Of a stretch of 6,789 nt of DNA, positions 5,787-6,789 are shown piece by piece. This DNA comes from Puniceicoccales bacterium (lineage in GTDB: Bacteria; Verrucomicrobiota; Verrucomicrobiia; Opitutales; JAIRKQ01): contig JAITRI010000065.1 of NCBI GenBank assembly GCA_031288455.1, positions 1-6,789 of the forward strand, given 5' to 3'. Below the pieces are notes generated by a model that ran no database searches, was not told where the DNA came from, and worked only from the letters and a program-made list of their open reading frames with translations. The position numbers and the translations under genes are program-made. How positions within the stretch are numbered: position 1 is the first letter of the stretch; each line of letters starts with the position of its first letter.

Positions 5787-5893
5787 TAAAACCGTTTTAT
5801 TTGTGCCTAGGGCGGAGATTACATCACTTGCATCCGAGCAATCTCTCCCCTTCTTCAACCTTTGGCACAGTTCAACGTCTGCCGCAGTGGTTT

Positions 5894-6789
5894 TTAGTAG
5901 CGGATTGCGCTCGCAATTGACTTCGTGGTTTCGTACATGCTTGAGAGTATCGTCTGCAGTATCGTTACGAAAAGGTTGTAATTTTGAGTTGCGACGGATA
6001 GGCGGTGCTGCAGCGTTGACATTTCCTGCCTTATGCTTTCCTGTTTGTCCTTCAGCGACTGTATGTCCGCCTGTCTATTTCTAAATTTTTTCGTTGTTTC
6101 TATTGATCGAAATTTCGGATTGCCGTACCATTTTGCCAAGATCCCACTGGTAGTCTTTCCAACTACTCCAGTAATCGCTTGACCTCCTCCGGATGACATG
6201 CCAACCACTCCAGCGCCACCGCCGATGGCCTCGCCCCACGCATCATTTCTCTCGTCTATGCGCCTATCTTCTGACGCCTCCGCTTCCAACTGCGATGCGT
6301 CCATCGACATTTCACGTATGACATCGGAAAGTCTTTCATTTTCAGCACTGAGAGCTTGGATCTCGCCAATAATGTCCTCCATTCTTTGTTTATTTTTCAT
6401 TACATCGCCCGATAGCATGTGATAGATTTTTCCACCACACAGCGAATAAATCGATTGACCACCGGCCTCATATCCCTGCGGGACTGTCGTGTTATTTTCT
6501 GAAGTGACGACAGTGTTTTCGCTATTGTTATTGCTCAACCTGCCACCGGAACCGGAAGAAACAGTGCCATCGCCCGCGGTGTATTCGGATGCCGCGGAAG
6601 TCGTCGCATTTTTCGTTACGTTGGCGCCCTCTGTGGTGCTAGCGGAAGTGGTTTCTGCAGGTGCGGATGAATTTTCATTTTTACCTCCTCCGCTCGCGGT
6701 GGAGCTTTTTTCATCCGTTAAATTTTCCTCTTTTGTGCCATGGGAAAACCACGACAAAGGGTTAAACAATTTTTTCCACCAGCTTGTCC
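5894..6789 (-). CDS. Coiled-coil, low-complexity protein, 5'-partial; possible type III translocator or effector
   Basis: The frame is open to the right edge. A TTG at 6769 could start it, but upstream codons continue in frame (TSWWKKL before FNPLSWF), so the true start is probably outside the window. Counting from that TTG, the visible 291 residues comprise a Trp/Phe-rich start, a Ser/Thr/Asn/Gly-rich stretch (about 14-97) and a heptad coiled coil (positions 133, 137, 140, 144, 147, 151, 154, 158 and 161 are I, I, L, N, L, I, M, A, L). A Gly-rich hydrophobic segment follows (about 178-212), then a second perfect heptad run from 236 to 267, and an amphipathic C-terminal helix ending in AIRY. 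Coiled coil, Gly-rich membrane-active hairpin, coiled coil is the architecture of type III translocators (SipC/YopD/EspB-like) and some effectors. No family signature is recognised. It lies in the same orientation as the ADP-ribosyltransferase-like gene. Confidence 0.55.
   Translation of the reverse strand, partial: TSWWKKLFNPLSWFSHGTKEENLTDEKSSTASGGGKNENSSAPAETTSASTTEGANVTKNATTSAASEYTAGDGTVSSGSGGRLSNNNSENTVVTSENNTTVPQGYEAGGQSIYSLCGGKIYHMLSGDVMKNKQRMEDIIGEIQALSAENERLSDVIREMSMDASQLEAEASEDRRIDERNDAWGEAIGGGAGVVGMSSGGGQAITGVVGKTTSGILAKWYGNPKFRSIETTKKFRNRQADIQSLKDKQESIRQEMSTLQHRLSVATQNYNLFVTILQTILSSMYETTKSIASAIRY

Larger units (their letters stand above)
5354..5893. other. 540-bp intergenic region with repeat and possible terminator
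   Basis: No coding region is supported on either strand. Positions 5366-5580 are rather AT-rich and should contain the promoter of the minus-strand 470-aa gene. The best match I see is a weak TTGGGA, 16 bases, GATACT arrangement around 5410-5440, too poor to call. Positions 5581-5659 hold the second copy of the double-hairpin repeat. Positions 5660-5893 contain a terminator-like hairpin (5754-5786) and otherwise nothing recognisable. An open frame at 5669-5920 on the plus strand crosses into the next gene's antisense and is not credible. Confidence 0.6.

Noticed and set aside
5669..6084. Plus-strand open frames over the right intergenic region and gene end
   Set aside because: They overlap the antisense of the coiled-coil gene, lack ribosome binding sites and resemble no protein.

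Overview
The window looks like a host-associated Gram-negative bacterium. I lean weakly towards the Planctomycetes-Verrucomicrobia-Chlamydiae group, because the aspartyl-tRNA synthetase carries a His31 signature linked to non-discriminating enzymes, the permease is of the chlamydial/enterobacterial TyrP type, and two secreted-effector-like proteins lie beside them. The taxonomy is inference; no rRNA or other decisive marker is present.

Layout. Positions 1-308 are non-coding and hairpin-rich: a perfect 20-bp GC-rich palindrome (32-74), a dispersed double-hairpin repeat (152-229) and a stem-loop directly after the aspS stop (272-305). aspS fills 309-2084 on the minus strand. A 269-bp divergent intergenic region (2085-2353) separates it from an aromatic amino acid permease of the HAAAP/TyrP family (2354-3523, plus strand). 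Just upstream of the permease is a 20-codon reading frame, MLAMRQLYYAYGASIATVAV, with three Tyr codons. Its stop codon overlaps the first of several RNA segments that can pair in mutually exclusive ways. This is the layout of a tyrosine-sensing attenuator and is the most interesting regulatory signal here.

The permease ends exactly where the next gene ends on the other strand: the two TGA stops abut as TGATCA. That gene (3524-3922, minus, 132 aa, unknown) lies 18 nt downstream of a 470-codon gene (3941-5353, minus, strong AGGAGG site). The longer protein has a polar, Ser/Lys-rich N-terminus and a C-terminus with spaced R..., STA... and ExE signatures of arginine-specific ADP-ribosyltransferase toxins. 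The two genes look like one operon, possibly a secreted toxin plus an accessory or immunity protein.

A 540-bp gap (5354-5893) holds a second copy of the double-hairpin repeat, inverted relative to the first, and a possible terminator. The right end (5894-6789, minus) is the 3' part of a gene open to the window edge. Its product has a Ser/Thr/Asn/Gly-rich region, then two heptad coiled coils around a Gly-rich hydrophobic segment. That architecture recalls type III secretion translocators or effectors, but the family is not proven.
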